Origin: Prorocentrum cordatum
Taxonomy: Eukaryota > Sar > Dinophyceae > Prorocentrales > Prorocentraceae
Direction of reading: 5' to 3'
Length of the DNA: 64,000 nt
Assembly: GCA_963575745.1 (NCBI GenBank)
Contig: CAUYUJ010014196.1
Location: 257,160 to 321,159 of the forward strand
Position numbers and translations under genes: made by a program. Below are positions 1-11,380 of this stretch, one piece after another; the stretch's first letter is position 1; each line of letters begins with the position of its first letter. The notes under the pieces are model-generated. The model was not told where the DNA came from. It saw only the letters and a program-made list of their open reading frames with translations, and did no database searches.

Positions 1-120
1 TCCTTGCAGCTGTTACAAACTTCGAGCTTCAGGGTCACCGATAGTGAGAAAGTCTAAACGCCCAGCCCGCCCTACCAACACGTCTGGGGGTGCGACAGGG
101 GTGGCAACTTAGACGGAACA
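1..120 (+). repeat. Truncated 3' end of a GGA-flanked repeat cassette (family alpha)
   Basis: The stretch around 'gcttcagg', followed by 'aacgcccagcccgccct' and a 'gggtgcgaca' segment, recurs at 17715-17815 and 30560-30650. In all three places it runs straight into a triplet tract. The window edge cuts off the 5' part. Not coding. Confidence 0.75.
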
Positions 121-144
121 GGGATGGAGGCGGAGAAGGAGAAT

Positions 145-193
145 ACGATGATGATGCTGATGATGATGTTGATGATGATGATGATGATGGTGG

Positions 194-225
<32 letters not shown>

Positions 226-279
226 ATGATGATGCTGATGATGATGACCATGGTGATGCTGATGATGATGGTGGTGATG

Positions 280-311
<32 letters not shown>

Positions 312-325
312 GATGATGCTGCTGC

Positions 326-372
<47 letters not shown>
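145..372 (+). repeat. (GAT)n triplet microsatellite
   Basis: Nearly uninterrupted ATG/GAT triplets with scattered GGT and GCT variants. The reading frames through it (poly-Met, poly-Asp, poly-His, poly-Ser) are by-products of the repeat. Confidence 0.97.
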
Positions 373-374
<2 letters not shown>

Positions 375-535
375 GCGGAGCAGGAGGGGAAGGAGGAGGA
401 GGAGGAGGAGAAGGAGGAGGATGGACGCGGAGGGGCAAAAAGAGGAGGGTGAGGATCAGGAGGAGGAGGAAGAGGAGGAGCAGGCGGAGGAGGAGGAGGA
501 GGAGGAGGAGACCGAGGACGAGGACGAGGAAGAGC
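373..535 (+). repeat. GGA-rich homopurine tract
   Basis: GGA/GAG triplets with occasional GAC. It directly follows the GAT tract, so it is a compound microsatellite. Confidence 0.93.
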
Positions 536-599
536 CGAGCCTCCCCCCCTCCCCCTCTCTCCCCCCCTCGAGGCGCCTGGCAGGGCGCCGCTCGCGATG

Positions 600-1056
600 A
601 TGCAAGCGTCCCTCCCTGGTCGCCGGATGCACCACGCCCACCACCGGCCGCGCGAGGACTCTCCTCTGCGTTGCCGTGCATGTTCTGTCGGTTCTTCGAG
701 CCCTCGTCGCCAGATCTCCAAACAAAAAAAACAAGAGCTTCTCAATCGGGGCTCTCTCGTCGATTTCGGCCCCTGGGGCACACTCTCGGGCCCCCGCGGG
801 CGAGCAAGCATGGATCTGGGACGGACAAACACTCCTGGGGCTGCGGAGCGAAACGATCAGATCGGAGGATGCCTGGGGCCTCTCCCTGACATCCCCTCTT
901 GGCGAACGGATGCTTCTCGGTCGCTTTCGGCCTGCGGGGGCCCTCGCCGGGCCCCTCGGGGCGGAGAGCCGGCCCAGGGGACAACCACTGGGGGACCGCC
1001 GGCCGCCCCGACGCCGCCGACCGATGCCGAGACGGTGTGTCTCTGAGGGGAACGCG
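600..1056. other. GC-rich stretch without a recognisable gene
   Basis: Open frames exist in several phases, as expected at this GC content, but none shows a familiar motif. Parts around 'tcggcccctggggc' resemble the dispersed GC-rich family seen at 9.7, 14.3, 29.6 and 46.3 kb. Confidence 0.5.
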
Positions 1057-1060
1057 CATG

Positions 1061-1233
1061 CTCAGAGGAGGAAACAGGTACCCTATACCTCTACCCCCTT
1101 CCCTCGTTTTCCCCGTTTTGTGCCTCCTCGGCGGCCCTCGTCGCCACCGCTGGATTCGCCTCGAAATCTTGGTCAGAACCCACCCCAGGAGAGGCCCAGG
1201 GAGTAGCGGTATCGGTACCTTTTGGTTCCCCCA
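1061..1233 (+). mobile_element. MITE/introner family 1, non-intronic copy
   Basis: The 173-bp element aligns along its whole length with the hexosaminidase intron at 32572-32724, starting 'ctcagaggagga', with a shared 'ctggattcgc' and 'ttggtcagaac' core, and ending 'ttccccca'. Near its ends are inverted repeats: its right 'agcggtatcggtacctt' is the exact reverse complement of the left 'aaggtaccgataccgct' of the intronic copy. It is flanked by CATG on both sides (1057-1060 and 1234-1237), a likely 4-bp target-site duplication. No coding sequence is evident on either side, so this looks like a plain transposon copy. Non-autonomous, no ORF. Confidence 0.82.
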
Positions 1234-1239
1234 CATGCA

Positions 1240-2280
1240 TTGCGCTCCGCGCCGAGGTTGCGACCAAGTGGACGTCTGTCGGGTCCCTACAGGGGACTTT
1301 TTCGGCGGGTGGGGCACTGAGAGGCTGCATCGATAGCTCAGGAGTGCGCGAACGGGGATGAAAGAGAGACACCAGACCATGAAAAGGAGGATATATTAAC
1401 AGCGGCGAAGGGAATTGCAAGAGGAGGAGGAAGAGGAGTATTTGTCCGAATATTGTTTGTCTGAATGTCGATGTAGGTTTTGAGATGAATTGAAGAATTC
1501 CTGCAATTACCTTGAGCCACCGGTAGACGCACTCCTTCATAACATGAGGTGCATTGCTTGGTGGCTCAGCACTACATACCATACATGTGAGTAGCACCCT
1601 CAGCAAAGATCGCACATTCAACGCGCCACCGCCTGCATGCACAGTACGCGCTCGCATGCCCATGCCCAACTGGCACCCTGACTCAGAACCACCGCGCTGC
1701 TGCGCGCGCGACGCACCCCTCGGTCTGAGCCGTACGGCAGCACCAGTCAGGAGTTTTGCAGTGAATGCCCAATCAGATGCGCTCGGGCCGTAGGAGCCCG
1801 ATATGGCTTTCAACGAGGCCCGTATGGGGGGGCCCCGAGACGGCACTAAAACAATTGCTGGCTCGATGTGGGCCCCCTCAATGGCTTTTTTGGAGCCGTC
1901 TTCATGCCCCCTGAAGCCTCCGGGGCGCCGCAAAAGATCTAAAGACGGCCCCAAGGCCAACCAGAGTGGATCAACTGAACCGGCCGTTTCTGAAGCTGGC
2001 TCGCTCACGGGACCCACTTGGATCCCCTTCAGGCTCCTTTCTTGGCCATCTGGAGGTCCCTACATCCCTCCGCGAGACTTGACGCAGGTTTTCCCGCGCC
2101 GCGTCGGCGCCCCCAGACCCCCAAATACCAACGTTGATGCCAAAGCACGTGACCTCAAATTGTCCAAGGGCGTCCGCGCACCGCGCCGCGCGCGCGACAG
2201 AACGTTGAAATTGGGGGCGAGGGGGGGTCGGCACAACTTGCGTTAAGTTTCGCGGAGGGTTGTAGGAGGCTTCGGGCAAG
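1240..2280. other. No recognisable gene
   Basis: Mixed-composition sequence with no supported coding region. A diverged half of the palindromic 'gtgga-catctgaa' repeat lies near 1965-2005. A CTTGAGCC near 1512 is too short to call a spliced-leader relic. Confidence 0.5.
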
Positions 2281-2299
2281 CTTCAATAGGCACTGAGAC

Positions 2300-2625
2300 G
2301 GCCTCTCAAGCCGACCATAGTGGAGCACCTGAAACGGCCTTTTTAGATGCTCCATTCTGGGTCGCTCTCGGGGCCGTCTTGGGCCTGAGACGACCTCAAG
2401 AACTAACCATAGTTCGGTCTTTTCAGTCAGATGCTCTGTCGGGCTCGCTCTCAGAGTCTTGCGGGACCCCTCCTGTGGCCCTCTTGGGGCAATATTGGAA
2501 TCCCGAGGAGTCTTCGGCGGAGCTTTGGAGAGGGATTCAAAACGTCCCAGATCTTACACCAGACTGGAGTATCTGAAACGGTCGTGTCAGATGTTCCATT
2601 CTTGCCCAAGACCCCTTCAGTGAAA
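2300..2625 (+). repeat. Three diverged copies of a CGGCCG-centred palindromic repeat
   Basis: Copies near 2313, 2408 and 2560 have the form 'gtggagcacctgaaacggcc' followed by its approximate complement 'agatgctcca'. The same motif forms the array at 6.4-7.1 kb. Confidence 0.75.
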
Positions 2626-2739
2626 ACATTATTTGGGGAACTATATGATGTCGACTGTGCCGTGACAGCAATATGTTGGGAACGCGCTCCAGGTGCGCGG
2701 CAGGCGCGTGACTGATCCGAGATAATGTAAGCCGGGCGG

Positions 2740-4510
2740 CTTGAAAAAGTCACCTTTGATAATGTTTCTCTGGTGCGTGAGGGTACGGCGCCAGCGATTC
2801 GTCAACGCCAGACGCATAGATCATAGATGTGTCACCAATACAACCGTTTCTCTGGGGCCTGACAGCAACACGCCAACGATTAATTTACAACCGGCAACCG
2901 AAAGCGTCACCAGCGACACATTCAATCAAACAGTGCTTGCAGTGAGACGACCCGCCCTTGTCTTGAACGGCCAATCGCCCGGGTGGTTCGCAAAACTATG
3001 CATCCTAGGTCCTACGTGGTGGCGCAGCAAATTGATTGACAAGTCGTGCCCCGTCCCCCGTCCCCTGCGGGCTACTGCTGTCGCGAGCCGTTGTAATTCC
3101 GCCTCTGTCGAGCATGCCCTCTTACGCGATTATCTATGGAATCCGCGCGGTGTGTTCACGAGGGTGGTCACCACAAAAATATCGAGCTGGACTATCAGCC
3201 ACGGAGATAGGAGAAACTCGTCCTTACAGCTCAAGTTCAGCAGGGGTGTTTGTTTCCCCGGTGAGACAGCTGCCATCGATTCGGTCCTCGTCGGCAGTAT
3301 CGGCGAAGCGGGGAGATGCAAACCATCCTTTCGGATGGTCATGAATCCATCGTTTGCGTCCCTCCTCCGCCCCTGCAGCAAAACATCCCAGCATTTGCTG
3401 CCGAGACGCACCGAGGGCCCAGATGCAGTGAGGAAGCGGCCGCGGGTCCAGCATCGAGATTTCGGGCTCACCCGCCTCCCTAGGCCCCGCGGGCATCCGG
3501 GGACACTCCCGGGACGCTCCCAGGAACTTCCCGGGACACTCCCGAGACACTCCCAGGACAATCCCAGGACACTCCCGGGACACTGTCGGGACAGTGCACG
3601 ATCTGTCCACCCCAGTTTTTGGGATTCCGTCCCGGGGATGCCTGTAAAGGCATTCTCGGAGGCCAAACGGGGAGTTGCAGGACCTTCAGGGCTCTTCGGG
3701 GCTTTTCGGAGGTTTCTCAGAGCGTCCCTTGGCCTCTTGGAACACTGTCGGATGCCTTGGGGCCGGATTTCGCATTGGAGGGGCTCCTCGTGAGCGATTG
3801 AACACGAGATGGCAGCTCCCGCGCGCGCCTGCCTGTGCTTTGGCCCGTTGCGTCCAGCAAACCTGCCGGTTTCCAGCCATCCGCTACGCGTGCACGCTGC
3901 TGATCGACGAGGCCACCCCCAAACAAGGTATACCCGAACATACCGGTGCAGAACTTGAGTTGCTCTTTGGGCGACATTCCCAGCTGTGTGGCCCATAGTC
4001 CCCACATGAAAAATTCGCGCGGTTTCCATCGAGGCCCGCGTAACACGGCATGCTCGACAGAGGCGGGGATGCGACTTCTGAAACACATTGGCTCACTAAA
4101 GGCGTCGATTCTCAGGCCAGTGGGTTGCAGCGGGGTGCGGTCTGTTATTTTTGTGCGATCCTATGCCCCCATGTGAGCTTTAGGATCTATGCTGTTGAGA
4201 ACCGCCCAGGCTATCGGTCGTTCAACGCAATGGCAGGCCGTTTTCGTGCAAGCACTGTTTGGTTAAACGTGGTGCTGGCGGTTGATTGCCTGGTGTGGAA
4301 AATAAAATAACCGTTCGTGCCTAGCTGTCGCACCCCGAAGAAAACAGTTGCATTGGTGACATGCTTACTTGTCTGGTGTGAACGAACCACTGGCGTTGTG
4401 CCCTCACGCCTCGGAGAATCAACATATCAATGGTGCCATGTGTATGTCATAGTTTGGTGTCTGGCTTTTTCCCTACATCCCAAGTGGGTTTTTTGTTGTC
4501 TCTGACCCCT
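2740..4510. other. Unassigned lower-GC block with an internal inverted repeat
   Basis: No gene recognised. About 50 bp at 3099-3150 ('cctctgtcgagcatgcc' core) recurs inverted at 4016-4066, about 870 bp away. The long frames on either strand show no known domain. It could be a decayed DNA transposon of about 1 kb, but no transposase motif is visible. Confidence 0.4.
3490..3601 (+). repeat. GGGACACTCCCA minisatellite, about 9 imperfect copies
   Basis: The 12-bp unit varies as gggacactcccg, ggaacttcccg and ggacaatccca. Each unit is itself close to palindromic. Confidence 0.9.
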
Positions 4511-4635
4511 CCCCCCGCGCAGGAACACCTCAACCCCTCGGTCCTCCTCTGTCTTCGTACTCGCCATCAGCAGCACTTATTATAACCACTCTCCTCGCCT
4601 CCGCCTTTAATATCACCTACGCGCACACACGCATC

Positions 4636-4905
4636 ACCATCATCATCATCATCAGCATCATCATCACCGGCAGCATCATCATCACCATCATCGCTATCAA
4701 CATCATCGGCGTCGTCTTCTTCATCGTCATCATACCCAGAAGCACCAGTATCATCATCATCGTTATCATCATCAACATCATCGTCACCACACCCAACATA
4801 AACATCAGCATCAGCACCATCGTCATCATCACCATCATCATCACTGCATCACTACCGTCATCACCGCCACTACCATCGTCATCATCACACCCATCATGAT
4901 CACCG
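4636..4905 (+). repeat. (ATC)n triplet tract
   Basis: CAT/ATC triplets with CGT and CAC variants; the complementary orientation of the GAT tracts elsewhere in the window. Confidence 0.95.
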
Positions 4906-4977
4906 GCCATGGGCACCAGCACTATCATCGCACACGCTCGCAAATTCACCCACGTTCCCACGCGCTCACGTACTCAT

Positions 4978-5545
4978 AGTGAGGAAGTTTCGGACGAGAG
5001 CATCGTTCGTGAGTGAAACGCGAGGATGTCTCGAACGTGATATCTTCGTAATGGGTTAGCCCCATCACGGCTTTTAATCCGAGCGGGTCATCGGCGTGAT
5101 CTAGCAGGCATCTCACTTCAGCATCCCAAGGGGGCCACTCGTGAGGATGTTTCGAGCGGAGGCCTCGTCTGTGAGTGGGTGGCGAGGAAGTCTTCAGCGG
5201 GAGCCCTCTCCCTTTGGCCCCCCCCCCCGCCACATGTGTTTTTAGTTCAAGTGGTTCATCGGCGTGGTGTAGCAGGCATCGCACTTGAGCACCCCAAGGG
5301 GGCCAATCGTGAGGATGTTTCGAGCGGAGGCCTCGTCTGTGAGTGGGTGGCGAGGAAGTCTTCAGCGGGAGCCCTCTCCCTATGGCCGTCGCGTTTTTTT
5401 GTTATCTAAGCGGATCATCGGCGTACTGTAGCAGGCATTGAATCTGAGCACCCCAAGAGGGCCAATCGTGAGCATGTCTTGAGCGGGGGCCTCGGTTGTG
5501 AGTGAATTCGGGGACGTGTCGAGCGGGGGCCTCGTGTGTGAGTGA
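4978..5545 (+). repeat. Tandem repeat of about 170 bp
   Basis: A unit containing 'gaggatgtttcgagcgga', 'gtgggtggcgaggaagtc' and 'gcaccccaag' begins at about 5141 and 5311, with diverged half units before and after. Related 'ggatgtcttcagcgaagc' units recur near 48840-48990. Confidence 0.88.
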
Positions 5546-5559
5546 ATGCGCACATGTTT

Positions 5560-6095
5560 TGAGCAGGGGGGCCCGCAAGTCCCACAGGCCCCACATGGCG
5601 CACAGGTTACGCAGGTCTCACACGTCGCACATGCCGGACAAGCCCAACAGGTCCCGCAAATTTCTCCAGCCCTAAGTGCTTCACAAGTCGCACAGGCCCC
5701 TCTCACATGTCACACAAGACTAAGTCGCAGTGGTCCCAGCTCCACAGGCCTTACAAGTCCCACAGGTCGCCAAGGCCCCGCAGGGCGCACAGTTTCCACG
5801 AGCCCCACAAGTCTTGAAGGCCCCGTCAGGTCGCACAAGATCCAGGGGTCCCTCGGGGCCCGTAGGTCCCGCGCACCCCAAAAGTCCCACACGCCCCACA
5901 TGTCTAACCAGCCCCACAGCCCCAAAGGGCGCACAGGCCCCACCAGGTCCAGGGGTCCCACAGGCCTCGCAGGTCCCACACGTCCCACAGGCCCCAGAAG
6001 CCCCACAGGCCCCGCGATCCCCAAAGGTCCAACAAACCCCGCAGGTCACACAGCCTCAACCGTCCCCACAGGTCGTAAAGGTCCCACAGGTCGCA
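5560..6095 (+). repeat. Imperfect 9-12 bp minisatellite (CCCACAGGY)
   Basis: Long run of 'cccacaggt', 'gcacaggcc' and related words. The plus-strand frame 5546-6145 looks collagen-like (repeated G-P-T) only because the unit is mostly 9 bp. Confidence 0.88.
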
Positions 6096-6379
6096 TTCAG
6101 GTATTCTGGCATCCTGGCATCATCGCCATCGCTAGTCGTTGGTGATGGCGAGTCTCATAAGCACTAAAGGCATTATATTTGATGTCTCTTCTCTCGGACC
6201 ATCGTTCGAATCAGTTACGCGCTGCGTTGTCATGCTTGCGGAACGCGTTACGACTTGTTTGTCTCTCAAGTCATTGACCCCATCACGTGGCTACCCACAA
6301 CGTGTTTTTTATTGTTTCACTGCAGGTTTTTGTTTGCGAAAGTTGGGCGCCTTGGGTAAATATGTAACATATGAAAGAG

Positions 6380-7115
6380 TAGCAATTCCAGATGCTCCAA
6401 TATGGTTGGCTCTTGGTTTGCTCTTTGGGCCGTTTTGAGGCCCTCGTCTTCCAAGCCTCATCTAAGCCTGTTGGCAATCTCCGGATGGCTCCGAAAGGGC
6501 CCAGGAGAGACCCCAGAGGGCCCTGTGAGGGAGCCAGGGTGGAGCATCTGAGAGGTCCGCTTCAGATGCTCCGCTCTGGCCGGCTCTTGGGGCCCGCTTG
6601 GGGCTCGCATTAGCTCCCCTGAGAGCTCCTGGGGACGTCAAGGTGGCTCCAAGAGGACCCCAAGATAGCCCCGAAAGCGAGCCACAGTGGAGCATCTGAA
6701 AACGCCGTTGCAAACTGCTCCACTCGGGTTGGCTTTTCGGACGGGCCGTTTGAAGCCTCCCTGGGGCCTCTTGGGGACTTCCAGATGGCCCCGAAAGGGG
6801 CCCAGAAGGGGCTCCAGTGGGCCCCGTGGCCAAGCCAGAGTGGAGCATTTGAAACGGCCGGCTCAGATGTTCCAATCTGGTTGGTTCTGGGGCTGTCTTG
6901 GGATCCTTTCCGGCGCCCCTGAAACTTTCAGGGGGCCCGAAGGTGGCTCCGAAAGGACCCTAGAGAGGGCTCGAGAGCGAGTCAGAGTGGTGCATTTGAA
7001 GCAGCAGTTTCAGATGCTCTGCTCTGGTTGGCTCTTTGGGCCGTCTCAGGGCACCCCCCACGGGCCTTTTTGAAAGCCATATCGGGCTCCTGGGAGACAT
7101 CACGCTGTCCGCACA
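6380..7115 (+). repeat. Array of palindromic units, about 147-bp period
   Basis: Units with 'gtggagcatctgaaa' and the near-complement 'cagatgctcc', separated by a CGGCCG-like centre, start near 6541, 6687, 6835 and 6985; a half unit lies at 6388. Spacers share 'ttggctctttgggccgt' and 'gggcccaga' phrases. Confidence 0.85.
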
Positions 7116-7119
7116 GGTT

Positions 7120-7600
7120 GCGCTCGAGCACCTGGTTGGATTTTCTCCCGAGTAATCCTGAACTGGTGTTGTCTTCCGACTCAGGCCGAGGGGTGCGTCG
7201 CGCTCGCAGGTGCACGGCGGTTCTGAGTCAGGGTGTTTGTTGGGCGAGGTCGTGCGAGCGCGTACTATGCATGCTTACGCGTGTTGCATATTCGTGTTTC
7301 GTTAAGGTCTTTTCTCACGTTCATGTTATGTGGTGCTGGCCCGTCATGGAGTTCACCAAATGTTCTTAAGATATGCGTTTACTGGAGGCTGACTGTACTT
7401 CCAGGCGTTCTTCCATTGAGCAGAATTTTAAAACCCAAATTCGGGTGAGGAGAGCTTGATTCGGAAAGTCCTGCTTGCAGCGGTATCCTCGAGTGGTTTT
7501 GTTAGTCCAGACCTTTTGGGAGCCACTTTACGAAACAATCACCGCGTCGGATGTCTGGGCTCGGGTATCGTCCTTCATTGCTCCTCATCATCATCCCTCT
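7120..7600. other. No recognisable gene
   Basis: Mixed sequence. The segment near 7490-7565 carries 'gtccagacc' and 'gtcggatgtctgggctc' words of the dispersed GC-rich family (compare 14.37 and 46.34 kb). Confidence 0.45.
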
Positions 7601-7616
7601 CATGCCCCGCTGCCAT

Positions 7617-7905
7617 CTCTTGCTCCTCCTCCTCCTTTTCCTCCTCTTCCTCCTCTCGCTTCCTCCTCTTCCTACTCCTCCCCTCCTCTCTCCCCCTCTT
7701 CCTCCTCTTGCTGACCTTGGTGTCGTCTCCTCCGCTGGTCAAAAAGAAGCAAGCCCTTGCAGGGGCCGGGATAGGTCCCGGCGGCCCCTGGAGTGGAGAG
7801 GAGGGGAGGGAGGAGGAGTCTCCTCCTCCTCCTCCTCCTCCTCCTCCTCCTCCTCCTCCTCCTCCTCCTCCTCCTCCTCCTCCTCCTCCTCCCCCCTTTC
7901 CTCCT
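7617..7905 (+). repeat. TCC-rich pyrimidine tract
   Basis: CTCCTC-type sequence, interrupted at 7712-7818 and then a pure (TCC)n run to about 7893. Confidence 0.92.
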
Positions 7906-7944
7906 CCTCGTGGGGAGGGTTTTCGTGGAATCTTCATTTCAGCG

Positions 7945-8085
7945 TTGGGTGGTTTGGTCGACCAGGATATCCCTGGTCGCATGTGGGCCCCTGATACCAA
8001 GCCCCCCTCCCCGTCACCACATGTCAAAGATTGCAGCCCGGGCGCTCCTTCTCTCACCCCCCCCTCTCTTTGGTAATCCCTCCTT
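7945..8085 (+). repeat. Duplicated segment, copy 1
   Basis: Shares 'gggtggtttggtcga', 'aggatatcc', 'aagcccccctccccgtca' and 'ggtaatcc' with 8389-8527. Both copies lie next to TCC tracts, as with the other triplet-flanked cassettes. Confidence 0.88.
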
Positions 8086-8388
8086 TCAGTTTTGGGAGGG
8101 CAGGGTAGGTGATGATGGGGACCATCGTCGGGAGGGAAGCGTGCGCCTCGTCGCACCCCCCCCCAGCTCGAGGGTCTGCGCAGGCGAGGGTCTCGCTTCT
8201 CCCCGACCGCTTCCCCGTTGCACACCTCCCGTAGCACTCTTTTGTGCTGCCTTTTGCGCGGGCGTGCCAAGCAGTCGGCTGGGCCCCAACCTCATTGGAC
8301 TCTTTCCGGTCCAGCCTGCCGAGTTGCAGCCCGCGATCGTCCAGGATTCAGGCATTGCACGATACTCCTGGTCCCCGTGCTCCTTTGC

Positions 8389-8577
8389 GGACGGGTGGTT
8401 TGGTCGATAAGGATATCCTGGGACACATGTGGGGCCCCTGATACAAAGCCCCCCTCCCCGTCAGCACAGGTCAAATATTGCAGCTAGGGCTGTCCCTCTC
8501 TCACACCTCCCCCTATCGTTGGTAATCCTCCTCCTCCTCCTCATCCTCCTCCTCCTCCTCCTCCTCCTCCTCCTACT
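8389..8577 (+). repeat. Duplicated segment, copy 2, with a trailing (CTC)n
   Basis: Second copy of the 7945-8085 segment with scattered substitutions; it runs directly into a CTC tract at 8528-8577. Confidence 0.88.
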
Positions 8578-8579
8578 CG

Positions 8580-9480
8580 TGGCAGCCCACACTTCTGTCG
8601 GCTTCAGCGACGGGCCCACCTGTTGGGAAGACCCACAGTGTCACTCAAAGACCATCCAAGACAATGCTAACCTGTTTGCTTGCAGAAGGGGCGCAGGTTA
8701 GCAGCAGTGGAAAGGGTGAAGCTGAACTTTCGACTTCGCCAACTCCAGCTCGTGGGCTGGCGAGTGCGACAGAGGCTGGCAGAGGCAGCAGGTGTGGTGG
8801 AGCCAACGATGGGAGCCCAACGTCATCAGCTACCGAATTGGACCTGCAGCATAGTGGAAAAGCATGCAGTGGTGACCACAAGATCGGCGACGGTGGTGCT
8901 CGCTTGACGTCTATTGCAATGGTGTTGGAGTCACAGCATGCCAGAAAAAGCAGACAGGGACAGCACATGTGTAGGTAGACATGGGAGCTCAACGCTATCA
9001 GCTGGTGTCGCGGTTGCAAGTCCGTGCGAGAAGGTGGAGCTGTGGCCGTCCATGGGTGTTGGCACCAGCAGTGGCAGCCGCTCTGGGGCGGCTGGAAGCT
9101 TCATCGCCGCAGAGTGACCAGTCTCGCCCTCACCTCAGACGGACATCCAAGTCGTTTCACGGCAGCACGGGGTTGTCAAAAATAATGGCAAAGTTGATGA
9201 CAGTGGAAGCCAGGAGAGCAAAGTGAGTAAGGGGCAGAGGGCTGGGTCGTCAGATGCCTCCCGAATTTGGCGGAACACCACTGGAGCCCGCTGAAGCAGC
9301 TCCATGTCTGACATTGTTGCGCCAGGACTCCCGTCGCATTTTTCGCATCAGTTGAGAGCGCAGCGTGGTGCAACCTATTCCTATCCAATCTGGCTCTGCT
9401 GGGACTCAGAGAGGCGCGGCATGTGATCAGCATGAAGGCCACCTGGTTACTGTTTCATTCATGAGTATGTGTTAAGCACC
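8580..9480. other. Unique sequence without a recognised gene
   Basis: A 104-codon plus frame (8664-8978) and a 124-codon minus frame (8645-9019) overlap; neither shows a known motif. A 'ttgcttgcag' near 8686 could be a splice acceptor, but no protein supports it. Confidence 0.4.
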
Positions 9481-9689
9481 CGTGTTACGCTGTAAGATTG
9501 TTCGGCGAGACGTTCTCGCTGTTCCTCGCGGAGGTGGTCCTCTTCAAGCGCAGCGCGGTCGGGGGGTCCTGGGCCCTTCAGGTGGAGTCGAAGCCATTCG
9601 CGGTCCCCGTCCACAACGAGGTATAGCCTGTTTCTTGTTTCCTGTCTCCTCCTCCTCCCTCCTTCGACATCCTCGGACGTTTTTTTGTG

Positions 9690-9825
9690 CAACGTGGATC
9701 TTCATAGGTTTCGGCCTCTCTCCAGGGAGTTGTATCATCCCGGGCCAGTTTTGGCCCTGGGGCCTGGTCAGGGCCCCCCAGAAGTCGAACATTGTCCAAA
9801 ACCGTCCGTCGTGTTTCCATGTCTT
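9690..9825 (+). repeat. Dispersed GC-rich repeat copy
   Basis: Contains 'gggccagttttggcc', 'ggtcagggccccccag' and 'aaaaccgtccgtcg', shared with 29.6-29.76 kb and 46.2-46.57 kb. Confidence 0.6.
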
Positions 9826-10154
9826 ATTCTCAGGTGCATCCTGGCCATCATTCAATCACAAGCCTAGGAGCTGTGTCGACAGAGTTATCAAGAAGGCAAC
9901 AATAAAGACAATAAAGGGAAGGCGACGAACCCAGGCCAGTCCGATCCCGACCCCTTCCCGCCAGCATCCGCTCGCAGACAAGAGAGTTGCTCGGGCGGGG
10001 GCCTCGCGATTCAGCGCGTGCTCGCTGCACTTGGCGGCGGCGATTGCCTTCACAGCGAGCGTAGGCCAGGGCCCTCCCAGCACTCCAGGCGCCCTCGCGG
10101 GCTCGGCGCCCGTGCGGTGCCGTACCCCCAGAGGGAGGGAGGCCTCCCAGAGCC

Positions 10155-10325
10155 CGTGGGCGGGGCACGAGCTGGTTTCGCCAGCGCCGGTTTCGCCCCG
10201 CTGGTTTCGCCGACGGCTGGTTTCGCCGGCGCTGGTTTCGCCAGCGCTGGTTTCGCCCCGCGGGTTTCGCCGGCGCTGGTTTCGCCGGCGCTGGTTTCGC
10301 CGGCGCGGGTTTCGCCGACGCCATC
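10155..10325 (+). repeat. GCTGGTTTCGCCGGC minisatellite
   Basis: About ten copies of a 15-17 bp unit built on 'tggtttcgcc'. Confidence 0.93.
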
Positions 10326-10389
10326 GTCGCCGTCGGGCGGGCGGGACATTGAAGTGTGGGGCGCGCTCCGCCGAGCACGCGCGAATCTC

Positions 10390-10625
10390 GTCGGGCGGGT
10401 CGGGTCGGGCGGGCGGACCCTGGCGGGCGGGTCGGGGCAGGGCGGGCGGGCGGACCCTAACGGGCGGGTCGGGTCGGGCGGGCGGGATATTGAAGTGCGG
10501 GGCGCGCTCGACCGAGCACGGGCGAACGCTAACGGGCGGGTCGGGTCGGGCGGGCGGACCCCAGCGGGCGGGGCGGGTCGGGTCGGGCGGGCGGGTCGGG
10601 TCGGGTCGGGCAGTTTCGCCAACGA
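10390..10625 (+). repeat. GGGCGGGTCGG minisatellite
   Basis: Repeated 'gggcgggtcgggtcgggc' blocks, within which a longer unit of about 110 bp ('gaagtgcggggcgcgctc') occurs twice. Confidence 0.9.
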
Positions 10626-11144
10626 CAGCTGGTTTCTCCGACGGCAGCGGTCGCCGTGGGGGGGCCGAGCCGCGCCCCGCCCCCCTCCAGGAGGAGGAGC
10701 CGTCGTCCATGGTGGAGCGGCGCGCGGGCAGGATCGGAGGGAGGAGAAGCGACACCACCGCCATCCTCGGGGGCGGTCAAGAGGGGGGGTGATGACTAGG
10801 GGGGGGAGGATAACATGGTAGGGGCCAGGATACCTTCCCGGATTTCATGGCGCCTACTGTTCTTATTTCAATGCATCCCTGCCCCCCCCCCTGGACCGCG
10901 CACGTGCTGCCGGCCATGATTTGCGCCCCCCCCTCCTGGACGCTCCCCTCTTGGCCGCCCCCGACATCCCATGCGGGCAAGATCTGCATCCGTGTCCACT
11001 GCGTCTTGGAGTTCTGGGGTTCCCTTCCTGGGAAAAACCAGAGGCGCAGTGGGTGTGGATCCAAAACTGGCCCTTCGGGGCCATGCTTTTTCCATATCCA
11101 CTGCGCCTCGGCCTTGTGCCGCCCTGCCCCAAAAAGTCCAAGAC

Positions 11145-11290
11145 GGGTGGGAACTTTGGGATAGCGTGTCGCGCCGCCGGTTCTGGCCCATCGTGCTGTG
11201 GCCTGACACGACATCCACTTGCCCGTCTCCCCAGCGTTAACGTCCCGAGCTTTTCCGAGCCTCCCGCCCCGCGGAGCGGAGCGACAGCGC
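11145..11290 (+). repeat. Dispersed repeat shared with 34618-34770
   Basis: Both copies carry 'gaactttgg', 'gcgtgtcgc', 'cggttctg' and a 'gagcttttcc/gagtttttcc' block in the same order, with substantial divergence. Confidence 0.6.
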
Positions 11291-11380
11291 TATCCACTCG
11301 CAAGGCATCGCGTGCTGCCGGGGCCGCCGGGGCGACGCGCTGAGGATAAGTTTCTAACCGTAGGCACCCCCAGTGCGGTC

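Noticed and set aside
90-600. Long frames of poly-Asp, poly-Met, poly-His and poly-Ser
   Set aside because: They are translations of GAT and GGA repeats, open in several frames on both strands; the same applies at 11.9, 21.8, 44.3 and 46.9 kb.
1505-1525. CTTGAGCC as a reverse-strand spliced-leader remnant
   Set aside because: The match stops after eight bases; chance is sufficient.
5546-6145. Collagen-like G-P-T protein of 199 codons
   Set aside because: It arises from a 9-bp minisatellite; unit length drifts to 11-12 bp and all other frames are open too.
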